Shown piece by piece: positions 22,480 through 34,555 of a stretch of DNA of 64,000 nucleotides. The translations under genes were made by a program, and so were the position numbers. The notes under the pieces are model-generated. The model had not been told where the DNA came from. It worked only from the letters and a program-made list of their open reading frames with translations, and ran no database searches. How positions within the stretch are numbered: position 1 is the first letter of the stretch; each line of letters opens with the position of its first letter. Where the stretch lies: positions 3,134,232-3,198,231 of the forward strand of contig JAJEKV010000101.1 in NCBI GenBank assembly GCA_021234155.1, written 5' to 3'. The stretch comes from Isoetes taiwanensis. Its lineage: Eukaryota; Streptophyta; Lycopodiopsida; Isoetales; Isoetaceae.

Positions 22480-25400
22480 CACAAAGAGAGTATAAACTTA
22501 AATTTACCAACATGCTCAACATACTTAGAGAGTAGGAAAGTAGATTCAATAGCAATGGTGTGAGATTTAAATTCTAAATATAAGGGGAGACCTGATTTGG
22601 CTGAATGTCATCTTCAAAATCATCATCTTCAATAGAATTAGACAGGGCCACAATATCTATGTTGCTAGTAGATGCATCCACACCCTTTGAGATCTTGCTG
22701 CATGGCTGAAGTCTTGGTATAAATTTCCCCCGATACCGTGAGCCTTATTGGGATCTAACCCATTATGTTTACACAGCTCAATCAATTGGGCTTTTGGGGT
22801 GGTGTTGCCCCATGTTCCAAGCCATTCCTCCAAAAACTCACAACCGGCTCGGTATGGCCCTTATTCTCGAAGCCCTCAAGTCCGGCTTGCTTTGCTCATG
22901 CTTCAGATGCAACTTGAGATGAAGAATAAGGCAGTAACATATAATATTTATAGACCAATACAAACCCTAATAGATCCGTAGATATACTATCATACTTAGC
23001 GCCATAGCAAAACCCTGTGTATGGATTACAAGACCGATTAAGACAAAGCATGAGATTAGTTACCTGAATCCGACTGTCACTATGAACACGTAAGCAACCA
23101 GTTTGTATATCATGATTATTGACAGAGGAATTTGTTCCAGATCAAGCCACGATCCAGCGCCGTCGCCTGCCGGAAGTCATCTCTCGGTTTAGGCTTTGCC
23201 ATAGTGCTAGGGTTTCGTCACCATATGGAAATCCGGCATTTGCTTAATCAGTAAAGTTACCTGGATCAGTCTGCCAACAGGCTCACCTGTCACAACCAGC
23301 TCACAGATCATGATTATATCAGCAGAAAATGCTCACGGCCATTCAACTATCCAGAACCATCCAAAGATAGCTGTAGATAGTCTCATACTCGGGGTCCCGT
23401 AACCGGACATGGTTTCGTCTGCTGTTAGGTTAAAATTAGAGCAATTCGATTTTCTTACTTTCAATATTCACTAGTAATGGGTGCTCGGCGTTGCCGGACA
23501 TAAGTACGTTCATCCATGAACTACGACGTGCTACATTGGTATATGGCATTGTAAGTGTTCTATCAATTGAGATATTTTGTTCATATAATTGAGCTTATGA
23601 ATAGGTTACGTTAGCTGAAAACTATCATTTGTCTAAATATATTTATTCCCTAGACACACACGGACAACCAGCAACCTTAGCAACAACAACTAAAACCTTT
23701 GCCTCGAAAGCCTATTTATTCCAAGATAACCTTCCTTTGAGCAACATTTCAAGATCACTTATATTTTTTTGGTCAGGTATTTTTTTTTTGGTTCTATAAT
23801 AAGAAGATTTATGTTGTCCCAACATAAGGAGCATTCCAAGGCTTAGATATAGTTTATGTTGAGTCAATAATTCAAGGGTTAAAGACCCATGCATAGAGTG
23901 CATTTCATTGATTGGAAAAGGCTTTTTCAATAAGCTCTATGTTTGATTTATTATAGCTTACACAGAGAAGGTCCCAAAGGATAGAGAGAAGCGAATGTCT
24001 TCAATATTGACCCGGCTAATTTCTCATCTTCCACGCATTTTTTCTAATTACAATCATGTTGCAGTGAGGCGGATTAATTGAACAATGCAACAAATAGTTG
24101 TGATGCATATTCCTAGTTGCACAAATAGCCTAGGACCTCAGTAATGTTCTGAAGCATGTTTTATATTTAGCTAATGCAAGAATGCTCTGAATAAAACTAA
24201 ATGGAGAAATGCAAAATTAAAGCACACTAACATTATTTGCTTCTCCATCAAAGCCTAGGGGAAAATAGTAAGTTTTTTCTGCCCTTAAAACTTTTGGGTC
24301 TAAGTATGCTCAGTGGTATTGAAGTCAAAACTTACTTGGGCTGTTTTTAAGAGCTGAACAATAACATATTTGCAACGACAATGGAAGAATGTGGACCCTC
24401 AAGTCCTTTTGCTAGAAGATTTTTTGTTTAGCAATGGTTTCTAAAGCAATAAGGTTGTATTCGAATTGCTAATTGCTAGTGATGTATACATGAGACCCTC
24501 AAGTCCTTTTGCTAGAAGATTTTTTGTTTAGCAATGGTTCTTCTAAAGCAATAAGGTTGTATTCGAATTGCTAATTGCTAGTGATGTATACATGAGCCAT
24601 TTATCTTCAGTCAAGGGGCAATGGCATAATTTGGCACCATTCACTTTAGGTGCAATTATTTAAACAGGTGAACTCCTTCCTGCCACCACATGCACATTTT
24701 CCATGTATGATGATCCACCCTAGGTTCTTGATATTGAAATCGACTTGTGCTTATTCAAGAACTATCATGATTTTTGTCAATAGGGATGCCACATGCAGCT
24801 TGATATGGTATGAAGTCACTTACGAATATCAAGATTAATCAAAGTCTTTTCATTTATCATGGAAGGGTTCGTTGCAAGATGGTATATATGGTAGATTCAA
24901 GTAATATCTTGATATAAACATAAATAATTTCAGTTCTTTCATCAGCTATTTCTCTAAATATTAGAGCCACACGCCGTTGGCAAATTTCACATCTCAAGAC
25001 AACACCTTTAGCAGATGAAGTTAAGTCTGAGTGCTGACTGAAAGTTGTGACTGAAACATCAGTTGAACTCAAGCATACATGTAATATGCAAGGCACAAAA
25101 TATAGGTCTTTCTCACAGTTATAAGAGCACAGTAAAATCATAGCAAGCTATGTAAAACAATAAGAAAACATATGCACAGACTTTTCTATTGCCTGTTCAG
25201 GACAGAAACGAAATACCTCCTGCGTTCTATACCTTTCCTTTCTGGACTGTGCAAAATAGAAATCTACTGTCTTATAACTTCTTTTGCACATGCTCGACTA
25301 TATTTCTTATCCTTACCTTGGGTAAAAATCCTAGTGAAGGCAGTGAAGGCAGTTAATACAGTGCGATAGAAAGCACCAAGCCTTCAATCTCAGTTGTACT

Positions 25401-27420
25401 GGACTGTACGACATTACATAGATAAGAAAGCTACAAACATAAATAAATACCTCTGCATTGTCGATGGCTAGATCCTTGGCATCACAGAAAATCTGCTAAG
25501 TCAAAATAAATCCAATCAATCATTAATCTACTATATATCTAATATGGAAAAAGTGACCTACCAAGAAGATGATGAATCCATGTGATTGATAAACAAAATG
25601 GCTGTCCTTGGATTTCTGACCCAATTGCTGAAGAGGCTGCCAGAAAAGAAGCTGCTGAAGCAATACCTCTTTTAAATTTGTCAAAGAACTTTTGCTTGTG
25701 CCCATGAAACAACAAATCCTGCACACATAAATCATATTTCCATGAGCAAAATTATATCAGCACAAATGATATGGAACCGATAGCGTTCTTTCAACAATGT
25801 TTAAAGAGGAAGACTATTGTGCCTTTGCTTGTATCGAAAGCAACATATCCATTAATACAAATCATATTACCACAAATGATAAGCTAAATGTTAGTGTTGC
25901 TTAATTCATCTGATAAGTTCAGATCATGCCCTAGGTATGAAAATGTACATTCCTCGATGATGCATTAAAATGCAACTTTCAATGACTTCTTGGCAGTAGC
26001 ACAACTTATTGCATATTTGTTTGACACATTGAGCTCCAAATGCACAAACGAATGTCAACAAAAGTCTCCCATAAAGCGAGGAGTCAAACTGCCATTGTCG
26101 AACTTTATCTGAGATGGTATGGCCATATAACAGTGCCAATGAGTATAGCCTAACAGCTAACAAAGACATATCTTACAGACAATTATGCCAACCTCTCTAG
26201 TGTCATAGGATCATACGATAGAAAAATAACAATTTGCTCTTGCACATGAATAGTAATGAAGATAAGGAACAATTTGTATCTTGTATACACAGGGCGCCCG
26301 AATTTGTCTTTTTATTGAAGTGCCTATCAGAATCCATGTTGCTAACATCAGACTCAACATTGGATTCAAAATTCAAGGCATCATCTCCATCACACATCAG
26401 TGTTAAGTGGTAAGGCAAAAACTGATTTTCATGTTGAAGAAAACAATAAACGCGCAATGATGCGTTAAGTAAAACTATTTAACTACTTTTAATTTGACAT
26501 GGCAAGACATAAACTGGGGCAATGAAGCTTCCATATGTCTCCTCAATGCCCTGGGCAGCATGAAGCAATCTTCCAAAACATGAAATGCCACTTTTGCATC
26601 TGTATAATATGGTTTTTCTGCCTATGTATCCTAGAACAATAATGTCATATCTTCAAGATCTGTGGGAGTAGCATTTTATTCTACTTTTAGGCACATAATA
26701 CATCCAATGTCATGTTCACAGTAGCAAACATTTAAATAAATAGACACTTATAAACATAGTGATTAAACAAAGAACATAACAATAACTATTGCTGCTTCTT
26801 ACAAATTCCAATAGTGGTAAAAAGATTTAAATACCTCAATAGAAGCCATGGAACTCTTCAAAATGCTTATTAGTCAAACGTCAGGTAAAAGCTGCAAGTA
26901 CAACTTGAGCACTCTGCAAATAAAAGATAAATACTTTATTCACGTTTCCTTAACCTCGGAGGTTATTCAAAAAATAGACCTCTAAGAATCTAAACTAGAG
27001 ATGTTTCAGTTTTGCATATTTCTGCATCAAGCAATAGCCGCTGTGAAGAGATCAAATCATTGCGAAATACAATCAAGATATAAATACAATAAAATATTGT
27101 CATCAGTGCCGTGATTTGCAAGAGTGTCAAACTCATATTCAAGAAAAAAAGAATGCTAAACTCATACCCAAGAGCAAAACCTTACAACAGTGATTGGATC
27201 ATGAAGTCTGGAGGCCATTTAACTGCCCATCCATTTAACTGCCCATTCTGACCTTGTTCTAGCCAATTTGCTTCCCCAGCTAATAAAAAACAATCCCGAT
27301 AAGAGCTCATGTTATGATATAGAGCTTAGATAATCCAAGATCTGCTAAGCAATCATGATATGAAATAGGCAGACATATGTGCTCCATACATTGTCGCTCA
27401 AATACTTGGAGCCCCGAGAT
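22480..27420. other. Interior of the large transposon, largely unassigned
   Basis: No gene is recognised. Short minus-strand frames (for example 25924-26169 and 26203-26457) look like scattered exons, but none gives a family. A minus-strand ATG at 23199-23201, preceded by a pyrimidine-rich leader, opens only 29 codons. A perfect-looking tandem duplication is at 24396-24596. Confidence 0.45.
24396..24596. repeat. Two-copy tandem duplication, about 100 bp
   Basis: The segment beginning ACCCTCAAGTCC and ending GATGTATACATGAG occurs twice back to back. The second copy differs by a three-base insertion (GGTTCTTC versus GGTTTC). It is recent compared with the surrounding sequence. Confidence 0.9.
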
Positions 27421-27429
27421 TGTTCAAAC

Positions 27430-27800
27430 CTGAAAAAATCGAAATAAAAAGCCAACTTTTTCCTTTGGCCAAGGCTGCATTGTCGGTGCATGCATCAATA
27501 AAGATGGCAAATGTGGTGAAATACCTTCAACAGATAGATAATGAAAGAGCTGAATGGTCTCCTCATCTGGCCACTTTGGCCATAAGCTGATATCATGGCA
27601 GTAGATGATACCACATCCAGTTGTGGCATTTGTAGAAACAGTTTCAAGGCCTCCTCCAACAGACCCTGCTAAGCATAGGCTGAAACAATTGCAGTCCATG
27701 TAACAACAATATGCCTAAAATAATGCAAATGCCTCCTCCAAGTTTATTTGCCAACATAAACTGCAATAATTGTATTACATGTGCAATACTCCGCTCGAGC
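27430..27800 (-). pseudogene. Pentatricopeptide-repeat (PPR) protein fragment
   Basis: Allowing for two frameshifts, the minus strand reads NTIIAVYV..., TWTAIVSAYA-QGLLEEALKLFLQMPQLDVVSSTAMISAYGQSGQ and QLFHYLSVEGISPHLP. This is the 35-residue repeat pattern of plant-type PPR proteins, which bind organellar RNA (aLFxxMPxxDVVSWxxMIxxYxxxG). About three repeats remain. A stop codon and the frame breaks mark it as a pseudogene carried in the large transposon. Confidence 0.7.
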
Positions 27801-28664
27801 ATTTGCTAGAAATGTTTAATTGCTTCCTGAAGTTGTTTGTGTTGAATGTGGGCTGAGATCATAAGATCCGACAGACACTATTTGAATCATCATTTACTAT
27901 ATTAAAATCAGGAAAACAATGAGCATAAGGATTTGTTGCGAAGGCTAGAACAGCAGATATAACAAACTTATAATACATACCTTATCACCTAGGCAATGTG
28001 GAAGCATGCTATGCCCATCTAGACAGGAGAAAGAGAGCAAAAAGTACGCACCTGCATATGACCAGCAGAGATGGATGTTGTGTTTTAGGAAATAGGTCCA
28101 GCACATGGACATAAAAATTCTTTGCTCAAGATCTCTGGACATTGAAACTGCAGGTTAGGGGACTTTAGAAACTAATAACAAATGGCTCAGCTACAACAAA
28201 GTCACTCACCTATGTAATCTGGGTTGCAGACCTCCTAAAAGCCCAAGAGACCAAACCCCAAGCCTGCTATAAAACTGAAAACAAAAAGGCGGCTCCAAAA
28301 TAGCGATCTTAGTGCGGAAAGAGGTCTGTTCTTTTTTCTACTGGATTTGCCCCAAAATTTCCCATCCCTAAATTCGGCCCTTCCTCTTCCTTCTTTTCAT
28401 CTGATTTACAGCGGTTTCTCCTATTGCGGAATTCCAAGAAATCGGATTCCGTGGCCTGCATTCTGAATCCGCCAAGGGCTTCAAACGTGAACGAATAACC
28501 CAAAATCGAAATTTCTGAATCATAATAAAAATGCAAACCTGATTTTTGGATGCCGGAAACTTTTTTCAGCAGCTAAAATCTCTAAACCTTTAAAAACCAA
28601 CCTGGAAAAAAAATCCCAAAACTTTTCCACTTGACGGAAAAACCAAATTTAAACAATAGGATAT

Positions 28665-30410
28665 TGTAATTGTAATTGTATTGAATCACGCCTGTTAGAC
28701 CATCAGGTCCATAGACCATCTTTTTTGGTCAACTGAAAAAAAAGGGAAAAACTAACAAAACTAGACCTTACACATGAAGGTCTTTTGCCATGTCGTAAAG
28801 GTCCAGTAGCTCTTTCCTTGACCTGTCATAATCTTGAAGATACATGCCAAGTTTTATAACTGGTAAATTCAAAAGCTCGTGAAAAGAATCGTGAGTCGAT
28901 ATCATCCGCAGTGCCTTAGGTAGTCAAAAGCCGCGGCGATAGAGAAGAGCATGTCGTTCATCTTCTACTTGAGCATCTAGGCAAAGAAGGACAAAAACGC
29001 CAATTCACGCGTGGCATATCCCCGCTCTCCTCCCACCTCAATTTCCAAATTTATGTGAACTTACCAAGATGTAAGAGAGAAGTTTTTCCGCTTTCCTACT
29101 AAGCTTACCATTTAAATAATCCCCTTCGCCATAGACTACCATTGCATTTACTTCTTCCTTGTAAAAGTTTCTTTTTTGTCCCAAGATCTCCAATCGCCAA
29201 TTTCAACAGAGAGATTTACCCTGGCCACTAAATCTCGAATCCCTATACTAGATGAAGGTAGATCATCTAGTCCAATGCCCCAATAGCCCCATTTCCACTC
29301 TTCTAAATACTTGTATCATCCCACATGGGATTGGATCATAGATTCTTGCAAGGCTTGTCTCTGCAATCGTGGTCTTCTAATTTTTGTATTCTACCAAAAT
29401 ACTCCAGTGTTTGACAAAGGGCTTCCACTTCAAGCGGATACATACCTGTTTCTGCAAGCAACATCTCATATGGGGTCTGAGTTTTAACTCCCAATTCTTC
29501 AAGCAAGAAACGCTTTTGAACCTTTTCTACTTCCTTCCACTTTGATCGCGCAAGAAGACCGGGACCCCTGACCATGCAACCATACAAGCACCCTTTGCTT
29601 TGAACCAATATCCGAAACATTAATTTACGGAGGTGCCAACTCCAGATATGGTTATGTCTGCAATAGCTGAGCATATGATATATGCCCCTAGCCCCCGATA
29701 TTCTCTTGCGAACTCCGCTATTCCATTTACCCAAATACTTGTATGATTTTACCTGTTCCAAAATCTCTCCATCAAATTCCATATCCGCCTTTTGGCGAGA
29801 ACCCATCACCATCACCTTCGTTTTCCCTTTATTCACATTCATACCAGCATAGACACAAAATTTCTCAAGTTCTTGAATTTGGTGTTTGAGAAACAAGTAC
29901 CACGTCATCAGCATAAAGCAAAAGCTTTAAAACATATCTACCTAGCTGGACACCAACATCTTCCTCGAGCCATGCTTCAAGCTCGTCAATAAAAAGTCCA
30001 AACAGAGTAGGTGATAATGGACACCCTTGTTTTACACCCACATTGCTTGCGACTTTTTCTGGGCCTTCCATTGGAAATGACAATTGTACCAACACCTTCT
30101 CATAGAGTCGCGCAACCCCCTTATGCAACTCCTTTGGAATTTCCAATCTAGCCATTCTGTCTCCCATTTTTTTACGCGACACTCTGTCGAATGCTTTGGC
30201 AAAGTCTATGAAACAACAAAAGAGAGCTCTTCCGATGCCCTTTGCCCCTTCCGCCATCACTCTCAAAGTAAACAAATGATCTATAGTAGAGTGATTTTTT
30301 CGAAATCCTGCCTGACCCAATGCTCTAACATTTTTGTCATCAGCCCATTGGCTTATATAGTTCTTCAAAATAGCACCGAACAATTTGGCCATGACATTGC
30401 TTACTAAAAT
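28665..30410 (-). mobile_element. RTE-like (non-L1) LINE fragment
   Basis: Minus-strand non-LTR retrotransposon, 5'-truncated. The polymerase occupies 30392-29336. A C-terminal tail continues to about 28775 and includes KLGMYLQDYDRSRKELLDLYD. The 3' end lacks poly(A) and finishes in a short TAATTG-type simple repeat (about 28666-28686), as in RTE/Bov-B-like elements. It lies inside the 11.7-kb transposon. Confidence 0.75.
29336..30392 (-). pseudogene. Non-LTR reverse transcriptase (RTE-like)
   Basis: The polymerase landmarks are nearly complete: AGFRKNHSTIDHLFTLR, motif A FIDFAKAFDRV, motif B KQGCPLSPTLFGLFIDELE and catalytic motif C LLYADDVVLV. A one-base shift near 29900 separates motif C from the thumb region with KTKVMVMG and YKYLGKW. 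The spelling of these motifs is unlike the L1 elements elsewhere in this window, and I favour the RTE clade. The N-terminal endonuclease is missing. Confidence 0.88.
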
Positions 30411-31540
30411 TGTACGATAATTACGTACACAATCTGCAAAGTATTGTGTATGTCGATAAAGTATTGCAAATGTCGAAAAAACAAAAAATAATGGTTACCA
30501 TGTTATTATTTATTTTACCATTAACAATGGTGGAAACAATTTCCAAGCCAAGTTCATGAACATCACTAGGTGAGGGTCATGCTCTACCAGATTACATGCA
30601 TACCAAGTGCCAGAGTAACACAAACAAGATCTCTGTCCATAATAAAGAAGGGATCAAGGCACATTAATAAAGTATAACCTACCAATTAAGTTGAACGTCA
30701 GGCAGTAGTGAGAGCCAGCCCAAAGATAAGTACAAAGATAAGATATTTTGGCACTTTGTCTTACTGTCATGCAGAGAAGTTAACCAAAGGATTCAGAAGC
30801 TATGATCATAGTAACAAACAAGTGTGCATTAACTGATCCCTTGCCAAAATGGTACAATGGTGCAATAAAAGATTGCATATGCAGTTAAACAATAAGGGAG
30901 ACCCTGATAAGAGTTAAACTGTTAGGAAAAAAACGATTAATAAATGAGTGAATCAAGATCACAACCATCATATTTTTTGTTCCCCAAAGATACATGTCCA
31001 ATTTCATCTGAGGAGTAAATAGACACAACTTAGATCTAGCATAGTCAAGCAACAAATGGGCCAATTCATGTGTACTAAAAAAAATCAAGGGTGAGGGCCT
31101 TGCTCCAGCCAAAGCGACATATAACCAACACTTAAGAAATCAAAGCAAGCCCCGTGACATTATTTAGAAGAAATTAAAGTACATTCATCAACCTTGCAGC
31201 CACGATCAAGGCACAATAAGTCAAACTTGGAATCAAACATGGGAAAATAAATTTCGAGTACAAGACAAAGATAGAGCAAAGAATCTAGAAGTCTAGAGTA
31301 GATAAATTGGTAAAAGAAATTGTAGGAAATCAGCTTTTTTATGCGCAAAAGAGGCTCAATTTTCAGACATAACAAAGGCTAGCCCTAAACTTAGCAAATT
31401 TGATGTGGAGGTGGGCTTTACCGTTCATAACTAATATGCACCTACAATGAACAGAAAGAAAATCATATCTGAATGATTCCAACTTGAGTGATAATCGACT
31501 TGAGTAGTGTGATGGCGTTGAATGGCTTGCATGATAGAAC
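30411..31540. other. No gene seen (interior of the large transposon)
   Basis: AT-rich DNA. A short phrase, TTTGATGTGG(G)AGGTGGGCTTTACC, at about 31399-31424 repeats a phrase at 22445-22470 on the same strand, so the interior contains some shared sequence at both sides. Confidence 0.45.
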
Positions 31541-31559
31541 TCTTATGCAAAGGAAGGCT

Positions 31560-31865
31560 TTCAAGTTCAACAAAGTATTTTACAATGGTATTTTTTACAA
31601 ATAAGGAGATTATGTGTCAACAGAGGACTCCAAGTGCACCATAACGTCAATATTTGTCCATGAGTGTGAAGGAGAGCTCAAGAGCTATTACACTGCAGTG
31701 TGCTTCTCCCTACATGGTAAAGAGCCACTCCGCGAAGCATGGGTTCTTTCTTTGATGAGACCCTCTTTGAAGGCGAGTTTATCAACTCTTTAGTCCGTAA
31801 ATTCATTCCTATTCCACATCATGAACGTAAGGTTCTCGCTTATGAGCTGATCCCGACCACTTACA
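31560..31865 (+). pseudogene. Coding-looking fragment near the right end of the large transposon
   Basis: In one frame the plus strand reads FKFNKVFYNGIFYK, a stop, then GDYVSTEDSKCTITSIFVHE and a tail with LKSYYTAVCFSLHGKEPLREAWV. After a frameshift it reads LFEGEFINSLVRKFIPIPHH. The phrases look like real protein, possibly a BAH-like or element-encoded domain, but I cannot name the family. Its place next to the subterminal repeats makes a relic of the element's own gene possible. Confidence 0.4.
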
Positions 31866-31899
31866 TATGACCATTCAATATTTTGAAAGTAGATGGTAT

Positions 31900-32375
31900 T
31901 TTGAAATTATTTTTAATTGAAAAATACCTTTTTCTTGAAAAATACCCCGGTATTTATTGCAATTCTCTGTTTGTTTGGTAATCCCCTTTCATTCAATCCT
32001 CTTTTATTTGAGATACTCCAATCCATTTGCAAATTCGCTTTTGAACCAATCCCCTTTCTTAAAAATACCCCGGATCCATTTGCAAATTCCTTTTTGAACC
32101 AGTCCCCTTTTCTTGAAATTACCCCAAATCGTTAGCAAATTCCCTTTTGACTCAATCCCCCTTTCTTCAAAATACCCCAATGTGCATTTGTAATCCCCTA
32201 TTTCTATTAATTCCCCATTCGGATATGCCCTTTTTCAGACAATAATCCCCCATTTCTACTAATCTCCCCCATACGATATACTCTTTTGTTCAAGAATTCC
32301 CTATTGCAAAGAAAATAACCCATTTCTCTCGAGTCCCCCGGTTCTTTAATGGGGGATTTTCCAGGGGATGTGAGC
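31900..32375. repeat. Right subterminal repeat zone of the large transposon
   Basis: Repeated phrases such as CTTGAAAAATACCCC and TTTGCAAATTCCCTTTT lie in loose tandem. They match the left zone in inverted sense and end at the terminal GAGCACCTTTTTCGTTA. Confidence 0.7.
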
Positions 32376-32383
32376 ACCTTTTT

Positions 32384-32506
32384 CGTTAATCATAAGTTAC
32401 AAACCAGTTAAGATTTATGCCAGTTCAATATTCAATGTAACAAGTCAAATAAAACCCTGTGTCAACAAGTATAAATGCATACCATCATTATATTTGTAAT
32501 AAAAAA
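32384..32506 (-). repeat. LTR-like repeat of Copia copy 1, second part
   Basis: The sequence from TTAATCATAAGTTACAAACC to the A-run at 32500 matches 36472-36596 almost base for base. It continues the repeat interrupted at 20727 and shows that the 20728-32391 block was inserted into it. Confidence 0.85.
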
Positions 32507-34548
32507 AATTCTGCCTCCTTCCGTAGATCAGGGTGGGCCAAAGTAATAATAGAATTAGCAACAATGAGAGTAGGACCTTGTTGCCAAAGCCCTACCCTAC
32601 CTATATTGCGTAACAGTTATTGCATATTTATTTTTCTTTTGAAAAGCCTAATGGCAACAAGTGGCAAGCAAAGTGGTCACTTAGATTTTTCAAAATATCA
32701 TCTTTGTTATCAAAGGTAAACAAGGTACACCTTGATAAGAGTTAGTCTAGGCGAATGCCAAAAGACTATTTTAAATGCCAAATACATTCTGTAGTTCAGC
32801 TTCCATGTGGAACAATAACTGATAAGAGTTAGACTAGGCAAATGCTACAGGACTATTTTAAATACCAAATACATCCTATGATTCAACTTCAATGTGGAAT
32901 AATTTCAGAAACAATGAATGTCTTGTTACCTTAACTTCTAAATGGATTTTCTTCTTTTCGATTGACTCACCAATGCCGATGCCAATGCCAATGGCAAGCC
33001 TCTTTGATCCACTGTTATTGGTATCAAATTCGTCCTCAATGCCAGTAGCCTATAAAAATCATTTCATCCATTAGTTTAACAAGAATATGACTTAGAACAG
33101 CACCTATAATGTAACCAATATCTATAACCAGTAGACTGAAGTTAGGAAAAAAAACCTTCAAGTCTATCAGATCCTAAGACCTTAGACTTCTTATCATAAA
33201 TTGATCTTTGCAAGAACAAAACATGATACAATTGGCAGCCCTAAGTACAATGAGATGCCTGTGTACTCAGGCTAAAGATATGGTTACCATAAAAATCTAA
33301 ACTCAATATATTCCATAAAAACTCTACTGCTAGCAACATATGCTACAAGATTACAACTGTCTTCAGAGTTCAAATGAGAACAAATCCAAAAATTACCTTG
33401 ATAGTTCTGCTAGTACAAAACAAACCAGTTTAACATGTAGTGACAAATATAGCAACGTAGTTGCCTTATATTATAACATTCAAATGATCCTCTTGAAGAC
33501 CCTCGAGTAGCACTTGCTTTTCCCGAGGAATCCATCTTTAAAGCATATTCTTTACACCAAGAAACATAGCAAGGAGTAAAAGACCCTGTTACCTGCAGTA
33601 GAACCAGAGGACAGTTAGCCAAGAACATGGGTAAAAGCCTAAGCTACTAGCATGCGTCATAAGGTCTTTTAAGTTTATCACCCTTCACCTTGCTTGTAAC
33701 TAACATAAAAAAACAAGGATCTATGAGTAAAAACTATTCCCGAAGAACCTGGGCATAGTATAACTATAATGCCTCTAATTTCACTGTTCTAGGGAAGTTA
33801 TTTTGCTGCACCAGCATTCTATAGAGGTTTGCAACATATAATTGCTTTAATGGTGGAGGAATATTGCAGACAAGTTATACTGCAGACAAACCAAGCTGCG
33901 CCTGTAAACCAAGTCATACTACAGATAAATTAAACTGCAACAACTTCAATCCATCTGCAACATGCAGTACTTAACCTGCATGGAAAATTCGATATGGATG
34001 GCAATCTGTATTCAACAACCACTATGAAGCAATCTTTCTTCTACGTCTTATTCAGAATCTAGCTGCAAATTTGTTTTACATTGCAATGCATATTTAGCAA
34101 CCATTAGTAAGCAGTCTACTACTGAAAGCAATCATTGCAACATGCAACAGTAATATGTATATGACTATTATGCCATCAAAACCAGTGTTCAGGTGAAGCT
34201 CTGCCCGTGTCTTAGCATTACTAGATAGCTTTATCTAATCAGACGTATCTTCTTAAACAGTACATGAAAAGCCATTATCACTAGACTCAAGTCTGTCTAT
34301 GCTCTATGCTAATGCATGATTATGTTATCCAGTAAAGAGAAGAAAGATCGATCACCAAAAAGCCCTTAAATAATATAAGAGCAAGCCTGTTTACTAGAGT
34401 AGTTTATTGTTAAATTCTTCAATTAGCCACTAGATTTGCTAACAACGCTTATTATAGCAACATGCTTTAATAGAAATGCAATCACATGATTAAAGTAGAG
34501 ATCAATGAAAATTATAAGTACTTTAACAAACTTGGATCAAATATATAG
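32507..34548. other. Unassigned DNA with two exon-like minus-strand pieces
   Basis: No gene is named. On the minus strand, 33596-33480 starts after CTGCAG and reads TGSFTPCYVSWCKEYALKMD, then an SSGKAS/GSSRGS stretch. At 33060-32930 there is an open stretch with an acidic patch followed by alternating Gly-Ile residues from a CAATGC microsatellite. They could be exons of one decayed minus-strand gene. The remainder is AT-rich without features. Confidence 0.35.
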
Positions 34549-34555
34549 ATTCTAG

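Larger units (their letters stand above)
20728..32391. mobile_element. Large inverted-repeat DNA transposon nested in the Copia LTR
   Basis: The left end reads TAACGAAAAAGGTGCTC (20730) and the right end carries its inverse, GAGCACCTTTTTCGTTA (32376-32392). The LTR-like sequence is contiguous across the two ends when compared with 36460-36490. The flanks suggest a short TA or TTA target duplication. Inside each end lies a subterminal zone of repeated AATACCCC and AATCCCC motifs (20740-21200; 31900-32370), the kind of array that binds transposase in CACTA-like elements. I find no transposase. The 11.7-kb interior carries fragments of a lectin, a PPR protein, an RTE-like LINE and other coding-looking pieces. 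Confidence 0.75.
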
